Counted from the stretch's first letter, positions 34,147-43,190 are shown. The stretch: DNA of 64,000 bases from JAWLGZ01 sp041690635 (GCA_041690635.1 JAWLGZ010000002.1:744001-808000); one strand, 5' to 3'. Notes: a model not told the origin generated them from the sequence alone. Numbers and translations are program-made.

Positions 34147-35865
34147 ATGGATTTCTCCAACCATACCATTCTCCTCGGCGGTGCGCTCCTGCTGATCAGC
34201 GTGCTGGCGAGTCTGTTTTCGGCGCGCACCGGCATGCCGCTGCTGCTGGCGTTTCTTATCCTCGGCATGCTGATGGGGGAGGAGGGTCCGGGCGGGGTTC
34301 GCTTCGATGATGTGGCGACCGCCCACCTCATCGGTTCGCTGGCGTTGGCGGTCATTCTGCTCGACGGCGGACTGCGGACCGAATCGGCCAGTTTCCGCGT
34401 CGGGCTGCGTCCGGCGGTCACGCTCGCGACCCTTGGGGTCGTGCTGACAGCGGCCGTTACCGGAGCGCTCGCCACCTGGCTGCTGGAGATCCACTGGCTG
34501 CAGGGGCTCCTGATCGGCGCCATCGTCGGCTCCACCGACGCCGCGGCGGTGTTTTCCCTCCTGCACTCCCACGGACTGCGGATCAAGGAGCGTGTCGGCG
34601 CCACGCTGGAGATCGAGTCGGGCAGCAACGACCCGATGGCGATCTTTCTCACCATCGCGCTGGTGGAACTGCTGGCGAAGGGGGGGGAGAGTCTCTCCTG
34701 GACGCTTCTCTCCGGCTTCGTGGTGCAGATCGGGCTGGGTGCCGCCGCGGGCCTCGCGGGCGGCTATCTGATGGTGAAGCTGGTCAACCGGCTGCAACTC
34801 GCCGCCGGCCTCTATCCGCTCCTGGCGCTGGCCGGCGGACTGGTCACCTTCGGCATTGCCGCCCTGTTCGGCGGCAGCGGTTTCCTGGCCATCTACATCG
34901 TCGGCCTGCTGATGGGCAACCGGCCGATGCAGGCCTCCGGCAACATCCGCCGCTTCCACGACGGCATCGCCTGGTTGAGCCAGATCGCCATGTTCCTGGT
35001 GCTCGGCCTGCTGGTGACACCGAGCGAGCTGCTGCCGGTGGCACCCCAGGCGCTGCTGCTGGCCGCCGGCCTGATGTTCCTGGCGCGTCCTCTGGCGGTC
35101 GGCCTCTGCCTGCTGCCGTTTCGGTTTCCCTGGCGCGAACAGGTCTATATCGGCTGGGTGGGGCTGCGCGGGGCGGTGCCCATCGTGCTTGCCCTGTTCC
35201 CGCTGCTGGCCGGCATCGAACAGGCGGCCACCATCTTCAATGTGGTCTTCTTCGTGGTGCTGATCTCGCTGGTGGTGCAGGGGTGGACGGTAGCCCCCGC
35301 AGCCAGGTGGCTGGGCCTTGAACTGCCACCCACGGCCGGCGCCCTGCATCGTGTGGAGCTGGACCTGCCGGGGCGCCACGACTATGAGTTGGTCGGCTAC
35401 CGGCTCGCCGCGGACAGTCAGGCGGCGGGACTCCCCCTGCGCCGCCTGCCGCTGCCCCAGCAGACCCACATCGCCGCCGTGCTGCGGGGCGACCGGCTGC
35501 TTGGCTGTGAGGAGCCGGAGCTGACGCTGGCGGTGGGGGATCATGTCTATCTGTTCGCCGGGCCCACCGACATCAAGACACTCGACCGTCTCTTCGTCAC
35601 CGTGCAGGCGCCACGGCGGCTCGACGAGCGGCGCTTCTTCGGTGAGTTCGTCCTGCAGGCGGAGGTGCGCCTGGCCGACGTGGTGGCGATGTACGGATTT
35701 CAGGTCCCGGATGCACTGCCCGACGAAACGCTGCGCGCCTATCTGGAGCGCCACTTCCCCAAGGCGGTGGTGGGGGATCGGCTGCGGGTCGGCAACAGCG
35801 AACTGGTGGTGCGCGAGGTCGAGGAGGGCCGGGTGAGCCGGGTGGGATTGAAGCTGGCGGTGTAA
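34147..35865 (+). CDS. cvrA: CvrA/NhaP2-type K+/H+ antiporter
   Basis: A 572-residue inner-membrane CPA1 antiporter. Thirteen or so hydrophobic segments fill residues 5-390, with GAIVGSTDAAAVFSLL, LEIESGSNDPMAIFL and YIGWVGLRGAVPIVLALFP as family motifs (the Asp pair in SNDP is expected in ion exchange). A TrkA-C-like domain follows (HDYELVGYRLAADSQAAG) and a CorC/HlyC-like tail. Length matches E. coli CvrA (578). MDFSNHTI is the chosen start; a GTG 42 bp earlier is possible. Divergent from the DUF1538 operon. Confidence 0.93.
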   Translation: MDFSNHTILLGGALLLISVLASLFSARTGMPLLLAFLILGMLMGEEGPGGVRFDDVATAHLIGSLALAVILLDGGLRTESASFRVGLRPAVTLATLGVVLTAAVTGALATWLLEIHWLQGLLIGAIVGSTDAAAVFSLLHSHGLRIKERVGATLEIESGSNDPMAIFLTIALVELLAKGGESLSWTLLSGFVVQIGLGAAAGLAGGYLMVKLVNRLQLAAGLYPLLALAGGLVTFGIAALFGGSGFLAIYIVGLLMGNRPMQASGNIRRFHDGIAWLSQIAMFLVLGLLVTPSELLPVAPQALLLAAGLMFLARPLAVGLCLLPFRFPWREQVYIGWVGLRGAVPIVLALFPLLAGIEQAATIFNVVFFVVLISLVVQGWTVAPAARWLGLELPPTAGALHRVELDLPGRHDYELVGYRLAADSQAAGLPLRRLPLPQQTHIAAVLRGDRLLGCEEPELTLAVGDHVYLFAGPTDIKTLDRLFVTVQAPRRLDERRFFGEFVLQAEVRLADVVAMYGFQVPDALPDETLRAYLERHFPKAVVGDRLRVGNSELVVREVEEGRVSRVGLKLAV

Positions 35866-35930
35866 GCGGCCGGGCTGGTCCCTCTCCGCGACGACGAGTA
35901 CTATCTCGCCAAACAACAGCGGAGGGGGTA

Positions 35931-37331
35931 ATGATGGAACAGTGGATCGATAACCTGACGGCACTGACCGGCACGCTGTCGGGCATTCTCTGGGGCAATG
36001 CCCTGACCCTCATTGCCCTGGTGGGTACCGGACTCTATCTGACCATCCGCCTGGGGCTGGTGCAGATACGCGGTTTCCGCCACGCCACACAACTGGTCTC
36101 CGGCCGTTACAGCGACCCGAAGCATGTGGGCGAGGTGTCGCACTTCCAGGCACTCTCCACGGCCCTGTCCGCCACGGTGGGCACCGGCAACATCGCCGGT
36201 GTCGCCACCGCCATCTCCCTCGGCGGCCCCGGCGCGCTGTTCTGGATGTGGGTCACCGCTTTCTTCGGCATGGCGACCAAGTTCACCGAATGCACCCTGG
36301 CGCTGAAATTCCGCGAAGTGAGCCCGGACGGCCAGGTCTCCGGCGGTCCGATGTACACCCTGCTGCACGGCCTCAAATTGCGGCGCACCGCCATCGCCTT
36401 CGCCACCTTCGCCCTCATCGCCTCGTTCGGCATCGGCAACATGGTCCAGGCCAACTCGGTGGTGGACGGGCTGGTGTTCATCTGGCCGGAGCTGCGCGAA
36501 GGGGCCTGGCTGGTGGGGCTGGTGATGGCGATCCTGGTGGGGCTGGTCATCCTGGGCGGCGTGAAGCGCATCGCCAGGGTGGCGAGCACCCTGGTGCCGT
36601 TCATGGCGGTGATCTACATCTGCGCCGCGCTGATTGTCCTGTTCAGCCACTTCGATGCGATCCCCGCCGCCCTCTTTACCGTCATCAACCACGCCCTGAA
36701 CCCGTGGGCGGTGGGCGGCGCCGCGGTCGGTGAGGCGATCCGCTGGGGCGTGGCGCGCGGCCTCTTCTCCAACGAGGCGGGACTCGGCTCCTCGCCAATG
36801 GCCCACGCGGCGGCCCGCACCAACGAGCCGGTGCGCGAGGGGCTGGTGGCGATGATGGAGCCGTTCATCGACACCCTGGTGATCTGTACCCTGACCGGAC
36901 TGGTCATCGTGGTGACCGGCGCCTACCTGAATGCGCCGGAAAGTGCGGTGGGTGCCTCCCTGACCGCCTTCGCCTTCAGCCAGGTGCTGGGAGAGGGCGG
37001 TGCCTTCGTGGTGGGCATCGGGCTGACGCTGTTTGCCTTCTCCACCATCATCGCCTGGTCCTACTACGGCGACCGCTCCGCCCACTTCCTGTTCGGCGAG
37101 CGCGCGGTGATGCCCTACCGGGTGGTGTTCACCTGCCTGGTGGTGTTCGGCGCGGCGGTGCCGCTGCAACTGGTGTGGAACATCGCCGATATCACCAACA
37201 TCCTGATGGCGATCCCGAACCTGCTCGCGCTGATCCTTCTGGCCGGACTGGTCAAGCGTCTGAAGGACAACTATTTCGACCGCCATGATGCCGCGGCCGA
37301 GACGGACGCCGAACCGACGTCGGCCCAGTAG
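35931..37331 (+). CDS. Sodium:alanine/glycine symporter (AGCS family)
   Basis: A 466-residue Na+-coupled amino-acid carrier of the inner membrane. The AGCS signatures are clear: FQALSTALSATVGTGNIAGV near residue 75, GPGALFWMWVTAFFGMATKF, and GLFSNEAGLGSSPMAHAAA near 280. About eleven hydrophobic segments are seen. GGAGGGGGTA precedes the paired ATG codons. Use of the sodium gradient fits the antiporter genes around it. It lies 65 bp after cvrA and may be transcribed with it. Confidence 0.96.
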   Translation: MMEQWIDNLTALTGTLSGILWGNALTLIALVGTGLYLTIRLGLVQIRGFRHATQLVSGRYSDPKHVGEVSHFQALSTALSATVGTGNIAGVATAISLGGPGALFWMWVTAFFGMATKFTECTLALKFREVSPDGQVSGGPMYTLLHGLKLRRTAIAFATFALIASFGIGNMVQANSVVDGLVFIWPELREGAWLVGLVMAILVGLVILGGVKRIARVASTLVPFMAVIYICAALIVLFSHFDAIPAALFTVINHALNPWAVGGAAVGEAIRWGVARGLFSNEAGLGSSPMAHAAARTNEPVREGLVAMMEPFIDTLVICTLTGLVIVVTGAYLNAPESAVGASLTAFAFSQVLGEGGAFVVGIGLTLFAFSTIIAWSYYGDRSAHFLFGERAVMPYRVVFTCLVVFGAAVPLQLVWNIADITNILMAIPNLLALILLAGLVKRLKDNYFDRHDAAAETDAEPTSAQ

Positions 37332-37375
37332 GATGGTTGGAGCGGACGCTTGGTCCATACTCAACGGGTGAACAG

Positions 37376-38245
37376 ATGACTGGAGCCAGCTCCTTGGAAG
37401 AGGCCCCCATCCAACTTGGCGAACTACGCAGCGACGTGCGCCGCGCCCTGGCGGAGGATGTGGGCAGCGGTGACCTGACCGCTGCGGCGATTCCCGACAA
37501 GGTCAAGGCGGAGGCGACGGTGATCAGCCGGGAGAGTGCCGTCATCTGCGGCCAGCCCTGGTTCGACGAGGTGTTCCGCCAGCTGGACGAGACGGTACGC
37601 ATCGAGTGGCGTATTGCCGAGGGGGAACGGGTGCGCCCCAATCAGATCCTGTGTGTCGTGCACGGCCCGGCGCGCGCCGTTCTCACCGGGGAGCGCACCG
37701 CGCTCAACTTTCTGCAGACCCTCTCCGGCACCGCTACCCGCGCCCGTCACTACGCGGATGCGGTGGAGGGCACCGGCGTTCAGGTACTCGACACCCGCAA
37801 AACGGTGCCCGGCCTGCGCAAGGCGCAGAAGTATGCGGTCGCCTGCGGCGGCTGCCACAACCACCGGGTTGGCCTGTTCGACGGGATCCTGATCAAGGAG
37901 AACCATATCCTCGCCTCAGGCTCCATCACCGCAGCAGTGGCCCAGGTGCGCGGTCGGAGCACCTCGGAGGTACCTGTGGAGGTGGAGGTGGAGGACCTGC
38001 ATCAGGTGCGGGAGGCGCTGGCGGCCGGTGCCGACATCCTGCTGCTCGACAACATGGATCCCGAAACCCTGCACGAGGCGGTGAACATCGTCGACGGGCG
38101 CGCCCGCCTGGAAGCGTCGGGCGGGATCACGCTGGAGAACATCCGCACCATCGCCGAAAGCGGCGTCGATTACATCTCGGTCGGGACACTGACCAAGGAT
38201 GTGCAGTCGATCGATCTGTCGATGCGGGTCAACTTCGCCGGGTAG
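37376..38245 (+). CDS. nadC: Nicotinate-nucleotide pyrophosphorylase (quinolinate phosphoribosyltransferase)
   Basis: A 289-residue enzyme that turns quinolinate and PRPP into nicotinate mononucleotide in NAD synthesis. Conserved parts are EDVGSGDLT, GERTALNFLQTLSGTAT, LDTRKTVPGLRKAQKYAV with GGCHNHRVGL, DGILIKENH and the C-terminal LEASGGITLENI barrel end. The ATG at 37376 gives the family length; an in-frame GTG/ATG further upstream has no clear ribosome site. nadA and nadB are not in the window. Its 3' end overlaps the hemerythrin gene by 17 bp, tail to tail. Confidence 0.96.
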   Translation: MTGASSLEEAPIQLGELRSDVRRALAEDVGSGDLTAAAIPDKVKAEATVISRESAVICGQPWFDEVFRQLDETVRIEWRIAEGERVRPNQILCVVHGPARAVLTGERTALNFLQTLSGTATRARHYADAVEGTGVQVLDTRKTVPGLRKAQKYAVACGGCHNHRVGLFDGILIKENHILASGSITAAVAQVRGRSTSEVPVEVEVEDLHQVREALAAGADILLLDNMDPETLHEAVNIVDGRARLEASGGITLENIRTIAESGVDYISVGTLTKDVQSIDLSMRVNFAG

Positions 38246-38645
38246 CCTTTTCGCTGGCAAGCAGTTCATGATGGCGCTCCGCCATCTGAAACAGCTCACG
38301 CTCCTCGAAGCGGATGTGCGAAGAGAGGGCATCGGCGAAGGCGAGGAGCGCTTCGCCATCGGTGGAGGAGAGTCTGTCGACGAGCACTTCCAGCTCCGCA
38401 TGCTCTGCAAGCGTGCGCTCCACCAGTGCGGTTTCACCTGCCCGACTCAGCGCCGGCAAGACCCAGCGCTCCTCCTCTTCGAAATGTGGTTTCAGTTCGT
38501 TTTCGAAGCGTTCACACACGGTTGCTGCGACCGTCGCCACTGCGGCAGCACCCCCGATGGTGGCGGCGCGACGGGCTCGTAGTGCGAGCGAAAGCGCCGA
38601 GTGATGTTCCCGGGAAAGATCGATCAATGCTTCGGAGCGTTTCAC
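38229..38645 (-). CDS. Hemerythrin-domain protein
   Basis: A 138-residue four-helix protein with a hemerythrin-type di-iron pattern: His14-His15 (LSREHHSALSL), His and Glu in KPHFEEEERWVLP, His81 in LAEHAELEVL, and HIRFEERELFQMAE near the end. Such proteins bind oxygen or nitric oxide, or act in iron-centre repair. A perfect FNR box lies upstream, which ties it to oxygen limitation. Confidence 0.92.
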   Translation of the reverse strand: MKRSEALIDLSREHHSALSLALRARRAATIGGAAAVATVAATVCERFENELKPHFEEEERWVLPALSRAGETALVERTLAEHAELEVLVDRLSSTDGEALLAFADALSSHIRFEERELFQMAERHHELLASEKATRRS

Positions 38646-38701
38646 TGGTCCACACCTCTTCTTGAGTTCTGGACTTACGCCCCTGGGAACTAAGTTGAGG
38701 G

Positions 38702-38743
38702 AAAGTACTTTGGAAATCGGGCTGAGAGATTGATCAGGATCAA
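38702..38743 (-). promoter_or_regulatory. FNR/ANR box and promoter for the hemerythrin gene
   Basis: TTGAT-CAGG-ATCAA at 38730-38743 is an exact match to the FNR consensus TTGAT-N4-ATCAA. On the minus strand a TACTTT hexamer (38702-38707) would be the -10, placing the start near 38695 and the box centre close to -41.5, the class II activation position. The hemerythrin ATG is 50 bp further on. The other flanking gene ends here, so hemerythrin is the only target. Confidence 0.78.
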
Positions 38744-38814
38744 GCTGGGTCGCTTGGAAGGGGATCTCGCCCGCGAATCGTCCCGGTGGCGCGACCGGCT
38801 CTAAACCGGAGTGC

Positions 38815-41352
38815 CTACGGCTTGAACAACTCCTCGGCGGGAACCGGTACGCCGAACAGGAACCCCTGCAACAGTTCGCAGCCCATCTCCCGCAGGCGGG
38901 CGACCTGTGTTTCGTTCTCGACCCCCTCCGCCACCACCTTCTGCCCCAGACTGTGGGCGAGTCCGATCACTGCCGAGACGATCGCCGCATCGTTGGCGTT
39001 GCGGTGCATCTCCCGGATGAAGCTCCGGTCGATCTTGAGCTTGTTGATGGGGAACCGTTTCAGATAGTTCAGGGAGGAGTAACCGGTACCGAAGTCGTCC
39101 ACCGCGACGCTCATCCCCAGATCGCGGATGCCGCGCAGGATGCGGATGGTCTCCAGAGCGTCATCCATCAGCATGCTCTCGGTCAGCTCGACCGTGACGC
39201 TCTCCGGATCCGCACCCTCCTCCTCCAGCACGCGGCCGAACAACCCGAGGAAGTCCTTCTGATGGAATTGGCGGGCGGATATGTTGACCGCCACCTCCAG
39301 CGTACGCCCCTGCCGACACCAGGCAGCGAGTTGGCGGCAGGCAGCCCGCAGCACCCATTCACCGATTGGGATGATGAGCCCCGTCTCCTCCGCCAACGGA
39401 ATGAAATCGGCGGGGGGCACCAGCCCCAGTTCCGGATGCTGCCAGCGCACCAGCGTCTCCACGCCGACCGCCTCCAGGCTTTCGGTGTCGATCAGGAGCT
39501 GATAGTAGTCCCGCAACTCGCCGCGCTCGAGCGCCCGCCGCAGCCCACTCTCCAGGGCCAGGTGCTCCAGCGAACGGGCGTTCATGGCCGGTGCATAGAG
39601 CTGGTAACTGTTGCGTCCCGTGTCCTTGGCCCGGTACATGGCGCTGTCGGCGTTGCTGATCAGCGTGTCGGCATCGGTGCCGTCGTCCGGATAGATGCTG
39701 ATACCGACGCTGCAGGTGACCACCAGCTCCTTCTGGTCGAGCACCACCGGCGCCTTCAGCGAGTCGATGATGCGCCGAGCGGTAGTCGCCGCCCCTTCCG
39801 GGTCGTCCACCGACAGGATGACCACGAACTCGTCGCCGCCCATCCGAGCCACCGTGTCGTCCTCACGGATACACTCACCGATGCGCCGGGCCACCTGCCG
39901 GAGCAGTTCGTCGCCGAAGCCGTGACCGAGGCTGTCATTGATGCGCTTGAACCGGTCCAGGTCGATAAACAGCACGGCGATCTGGGCGCCGCTGCGCCGG
40001 GCGTGGGCAAGGGCGACCTGAAGACGATCATTCAGCAGACGCCGGTTAGGTAGGCCGGTGAGCGGATCGTAGTAGGCGAGATTGCGGATCCGCTCCTCGT
40101 TCTGCTTCATCTCACTGATGTCGGAAAACAGCGCCGCGTAGTGGGTGAGATTCCCCTCTTCGTCGCGGATGCTGGTGATGGTCAGCAGTTCGGGAAACAG
40201 TTCGCCGTTCTTGCGCCGGTTCCATATCTCGCCGTGCCAGTACCCCTGTTCCCGCACGCGGCGCCACATCTCCTCGTAGAACGCCGGTTCGTGCTCGCCG
40301 GAGCTCAGCAGGTCCGGCTTTCTGCCGATAGCCTCCTCGGGCAGGTATCCGGTCAATTTGGTGAAGGCGGGATTGACCGACTGGATGCGGCCCTCGGGGT
40401 CGGTGATCATGATCCCTTCGGGTGAACTCTCGATAATGCGCTCCGCCAGATGCAGGTTGCGGCGTGAGAGCACCAACGCCCGGTCCCGCTCGTAGAGCGC
40501 ACTCTTCAACTCCTCGACATAGGCGTGTTCCATGCCGGCGAGGATGTCGAAGAAACTGACCAGCCCGATTAATTGGCCGTCCCCGTCGGTCACCCCGAGG
40601 TGGCGCAGACGGCTCTCCACCAGCAGGCTGCGTGCACCGAGCAGACTGCTCTCCCGATCGGTGGTGACAAGGGGCCGACTCGCCAGCCCCCCTATCCCGT
40701 CACTCGGCCGCCGCCCGGCGATGAAGCGCACCACGTCCCGTTCGGTGAGGATCCCCCACCCGCCGTCGCGATAACCGATCACCACCGCATCCACTCCCTG
40801 CTCGCGCATCGAGCGGGCCGCATCGAGGAGGGTGGAACTCTCATCCAACACCACCGGCGGCCGACTGATCACCGAATCGACCGGCCGCAGCCGCAGGTAG
40901 TGTTCAATACCCTGGCTGAGCACCACATCAGTCAGGGAGACCACCCCCTTCCGCCCCCCCTCATGATCCAGCACGATGAGGTGGCGAATCCGCTCCTGGC
41001 GCAGATAGGCGACCACCTCGGCCAAAGGCGCATCTTCGGAGATGGAGTGGACCGGCGTGCTCATCACCTCGCGCACAGGCCGGCTGTAGGTTTCCGGGTC
41101 GGCGAAATCGACCGTCAGTGCATCGCGCTCGGTCCAGATGCCCACGGTCCTGCCGTTCTCGCTGATCAGAATCGACGAGTAGCGCGCCTCACTCATCAGG
41201 TGCGCGGCCTCTGCCAACGGCGTTTCCGGGCCGCACTCAAGCACTTGGGAACGAGCGATCTTCCCGACCGGGAGATCGGAGGAATCGGCCTCGTCGAGGC
41301 ACGGCAACAGAGCCTCTTCAGGTTGGCGGGCGCCGCCGAAGTCGATTGCCAT
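38815..41352 (-). CDS. 4xCBS-PAS-GGDEF-EAL cyclic-di-GMP protein
   Basis: An 845-residue cytosolic protein without membrane segments. Order: two Bateman modules (four CBS repeats, about residues 30-285), a PAS domain (about 300-420), GGDEF and EAL. The synthase motif ARMGGDEF is intact, and REDD five residues upstream is a proper RxxD inhibitory site, unlike the GGDEF protein at 1.7 kb. The EAL signature reads ETLVRWQHP (Ala to Thr), while NISARQF, ELTESML, DDFGTGYSSL, KIDRSFI and AEGVEN are kept, so hydrolysis is likely retained. CBS domains suggest control by adenine nucleotides. A GTG 48 bp upstream is an alternative start. Confidence 0.94.
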   Translation of the reverse strand: MAIDFGGARQPEEALLPCLDEADSSDLPVGKIARSQVLECGPETPLAEAAHLMSEARYSSILISENGRTVGIWTERDALTVDFADPETYSRPVREVMSTPVHSISEDAPLAEVVAYLRQERIRHLIVLDHEGGRKGVVSLTDVVLSQGIEHYLRLRPVDSVISRPPVVLDESSTLLDAARSMREQGVDAVVIGYRDGGWGILTERDVVRFIAGRRPSDGIGGLASRPLVTTDRESSLLGARSLLVESRLRHLGVTDGDGQLIGLVSFFDILAGMEHAYVEELKSALYERDRALVLSRRNLHLAERIIESSPEGIMITDPEGRIQSVNPAFTKLTGYLPEEAIGRKPDLLSSGEHEPAFYEEMWRRVREQGYWHGEIWNRRKNGELFPELLTITSIRDEEGNLTHYAALFSDISEMKQNEERIRNLAYYDPLTGLPNRRLLNDRLQVALAHARRSGAQIAVLFIDLDRFKRINDSLGHGFGDELLRQVARRIGECIREDDTVARMGGDEFVVILSVDDPEGAATTARRIIDSLKAPVVLDQKELVVTCSVGISIYPDDGTDADTLISNADSAMYRAKDTGRNSYQLYAPAMNARSLEHLALESGLRRALERGELRDYYQLLIDTESLEAVGVETLVRWQHPELGLVPPADFIPLAEETGLIIPIGEWVLRAACRQLAAWCRQGRTLEVAVNISARQFHQKDFLGLFGRVLEEEGADPESVTVELTESMLMDDALETIRILRGIRDLGMSVAVDDFGTGYSSLNYLKRFPINKLKIDRSFIREMHRNANDAAIVSAVIGLAHSLGQKVVAEGVENETQVARLREMGCELLQGFLFGVPVPAEELFKP

Positions 41353-41467
41353 GAATAGGAAAAACCGTGATTGTTTTGCGGTATTTGCGAATCGGTTCAC
41401 TCTATCACGGCTTCGAGTGTCCGCGTAGCCCGGAAATAAGGGCGATACCGGGAGGCAGTTGAACCAT

Positions 41468-41497
41468 AAAAAAAGGCCTGCTGAAAAGCAGGCCTTT
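41468..41497 (-). terminator. Intrinsic terminator after tRNA-Thr
   Basis: On the minus strand, a perfect 10-bp stem (AAAGGCCTGC with GCAGGCCTTT, loop TTTTCA) is followed by a run of T residues. It begins seven bases after the tRNA CCA end. Confidence 0.9.
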
Positions 41498-41503
41498 CTG
41501 TTC

Positions 41504-41579
<76 letters not shown>

Positions 41580-41595
41580 GCGGAAAGGCGCCGAG

Positions 41596-41624
41596 TATAT
41601 AAGAAAGAGTTGGGCCGAACAAAC
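41596..41624 (-). promoter_or_regulatory. Probable sigma-70 promoter of tRNA-Thr
   Basis: On the minus strand TTTGTT (41619-41624) and TATATA (41596-41601) are 17 bp apart, and the -10 lies 16 bp before the mature tRNA 5' end. The stretch after the -10 is GC-rich (CTCGGCGCC), as in stringently controlled stable-RNA promoters. The -35 match is only moderate. Confidence 0.45.
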
Positions 41625-41628
41625 GGTC

Positions 41629-42036
41629 TCAGGCGGACTTCTGCCGTACCCGGACAATCACATCCACCCCGATCGCCTCAACCCCGTCCGGCAGTTCCGG
41701 GGCACCGTCCACGCGTAAGGCACCCAGCGGGATGTCGCTCAGCTCGCCAGTGTCCACGTTGAACCAGTGGTGGTGCGGCTCGATGTTCGAATCATAAAAA
41801 ACGCGGGCGGGGTCGACGATCACTTCCCGGACCAACCCCTTCTCCGCAAACAGGTTCAACGTGTTGTAGACCGTTGCCTTGGAGACGGCGGGGTAGTCCA
41901 CATTGACCTGTGACAGCACCTGCTCCGCCGACAGATGCTGCGGGCGCGCCAGCAGGTAGCGGGCGATTTCGATTCGCTGCCGGGTGGGCGTGACGCCGTG
42001 GGCCTTCAAGCGTGGGATAACGTCCGATTTTTCCAT
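41629..42036 (-). CDS. Irr-like Fur-family transcriptional regulator
   Basis: A 135-residue regulator. The winged helix (GVTPTRQRIEIARYLLARPQ, then SKATVYNTLNLFAEKGLV) is Fur-type. The metal region reads EPHHHWFNVDTGELSDIPLG, with HHH at 88-90 but without the CxxC structural zinc motifs of Fur, Zur and PerR. The tail (ELPDGVEAIGVDVIVRVRQK) resembles Irr, the heme-responsive iron regulator of alphaproteobacteria. Iron or heme sensing is thus likely, though untested. ATG at 42036 is preferred over a TTG 21 bp earlier. Confidence 0.85.
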   Translation of the reverse strand: MEKSDVIPRLKAHGVTPTRQRIEIARYLLARPQHLSAEQVLSQVNVDYPAVSKATVYNTLNLFAEKGLVREVIVDPARVFYDSNIEPHHHWFNVDTGELSDIPLGALRVDGAPELPDGVEAIGVDVIVRVRQKSA

Positions 42037-42104
42037 CGCCTTCGTTCCGACTGCCAATTGCCCCAGTATAGGTCAGGGTTTTAGACGGAGTCCACTGACA
42101 CCAG

Positions 42105-43190
42105 TCAAGCCGCCGGGCTGCGCCCCAGTCGATAGGGTTCGGGCTCGACCACCGGCGTGCGACCCAGGAGCAAGTCAGCCGCCAACCTCGCCGAGGCCGG
42201 CCCCAGCACCACCCCGTTTCGGAAGTGGCCGGTGTTCAGGAACAGCCCACCGATGTGTGGGTGCTCACCGATAAACGGCACCCCCGTCGGGGAGCCCGGG
42301 CGCAGGCCGGCCCAATGGTGCTCCACGGGGTAATCGGTCAGCGCCGGCACCAGCGCACAGGCCCTCTCCCGCAGTTCCGCCGCCGCCGATGCGGTGGTGG
42401 CTTTGTCGAAGCCGACCCGCTCGAGGGTGCTGCCGATCAGAATGCGGCCGTCCCGCCGTGGAATCACATACCGGTCGCCGTGAAGCACGATGCGGGAGAG
42501 CACACCCGGCGCCGCCTTGAACAGCAGCATCTGCCCCCGCACCGGTTCCACCGGCAGCAAAGCGGCCGCCTCTCCGAGCAGCCCTGCGCTCCAGGCGCCG
42601 GCCGCCACGATCACGGTCTTCGACTCGACCGGCCCGTTGGCCGTTTCGACGCCCCGCACCACTCCGCCACGCAGGCGCAGGCCCTGAACCGCCCGACGCT
42701 CCTCCACCTGGACACCATTCAGGTCAAGACTGCGCCGCAGCGCCCGGACCAGGCGCGGGTTGCGCACCTGAGCCACATCGGGCATCCACAGGCCCGCATG
42801 TGCCCCGGCAATCGCGGGCTCGCAGGCAGTGGCCAACGCCACCGGTTCCAATACATAGCCGAACCGCTCCGCCCATCGTGCCGCCCGCTCCGGCTCGTCC
42901 GGCTCCAGCACCAGCAGTCCGCTACCGGTCCACTCCGGATCGATGCCGGTTTCAGCATGGAGAGCCCCGGCCAGCGACTCCCAATGTGCCTGCCCCCAGC
43001 GTGCAAGTACTGTGACCGGGTCCGGATAGCGCCAGGGATGGAGGGGGGAAAGAATGCCGCCACCGGCCCAGGAGGACTCCCGACCCGTCTCATCGCGCTC
43101 GAAGAGCGTGACCGAAGCGCCCGCAAGCGCCAGCTCGCGGGCGGTGAGCATGCCGATGAGGCCGCCGCCGACGACTATCACGTCAGTCAT
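42105..43190 (-). CDS. thiO: Glycine oxidase ThiO (FAD-dependent)
   Basis: A 361-residue DAO-family flavoenzyme that oxidises glycine to iminoglycine for the thiazole half of thiamine. The N-terminal dinucleotide loop DVIVVGGGLIGMLTARELAL and acidic FERD bind FAD; SSWAGGGILSPLHPW and the C-terminal HHWAGLRPGSPTGVPFIGE with TGHFRNGVVLGPAS are ThiO marks. No thiS or thiG gene is adjacent; the family's typical partner thiG would have to be elsewhere. About 70 bp separate it from the Irr-like gene on the same strand. Confidence 0.95.
   Translation of the reverse strand: MTDVIVVGGGLIGMLTARELALAGASVTLFERDETGRESSWAGGGILSPLHPWRYPDPVTVLARWGQAHWESLAGALHAETGIDPEWTGSGLLVLEPDEPERAARWAERFGYVLEPVALATACEPAIAGAHAGLWMPDVAQVRNPRLVRALRRSLDLNGVQVEERRAVQGLRLRGGVVRGVETANGPVESKTVIVAAGAWSAGLLGEAAALLPVEPVRGQMLLFKAAPGVLSRIVLHGDRYVIPRRDGRILIGSTLERVGFDKATTASAAAELRERACALVPALTDYPVEHHWAGLRPGSPTGVPFIGEHPHIGGLFLNTGHFRNGVVLGPASARLAADLLLGRTPVVEPEPYRLGRSPAA

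Noticed and set aside
35866..35930. A riboswitch before the alanine symporter
   Set aside because: The gap is 65 bp with no glycine-riboswitch-like structure; too short to hold one.
34048..35964. A 638-codon minus-strand frame rich in Gln, His and Arg
   Set aside because: It mirrors the cvrA-type antiporter on the plus strand; the composition is the usual antisense artefact of a GC-rich membrane-protein gene.
35901..37364. A 487-codon minus-strand frame
   Set aside because: Antisense shadow of the AGCS symporter, low-complexity and without domains.
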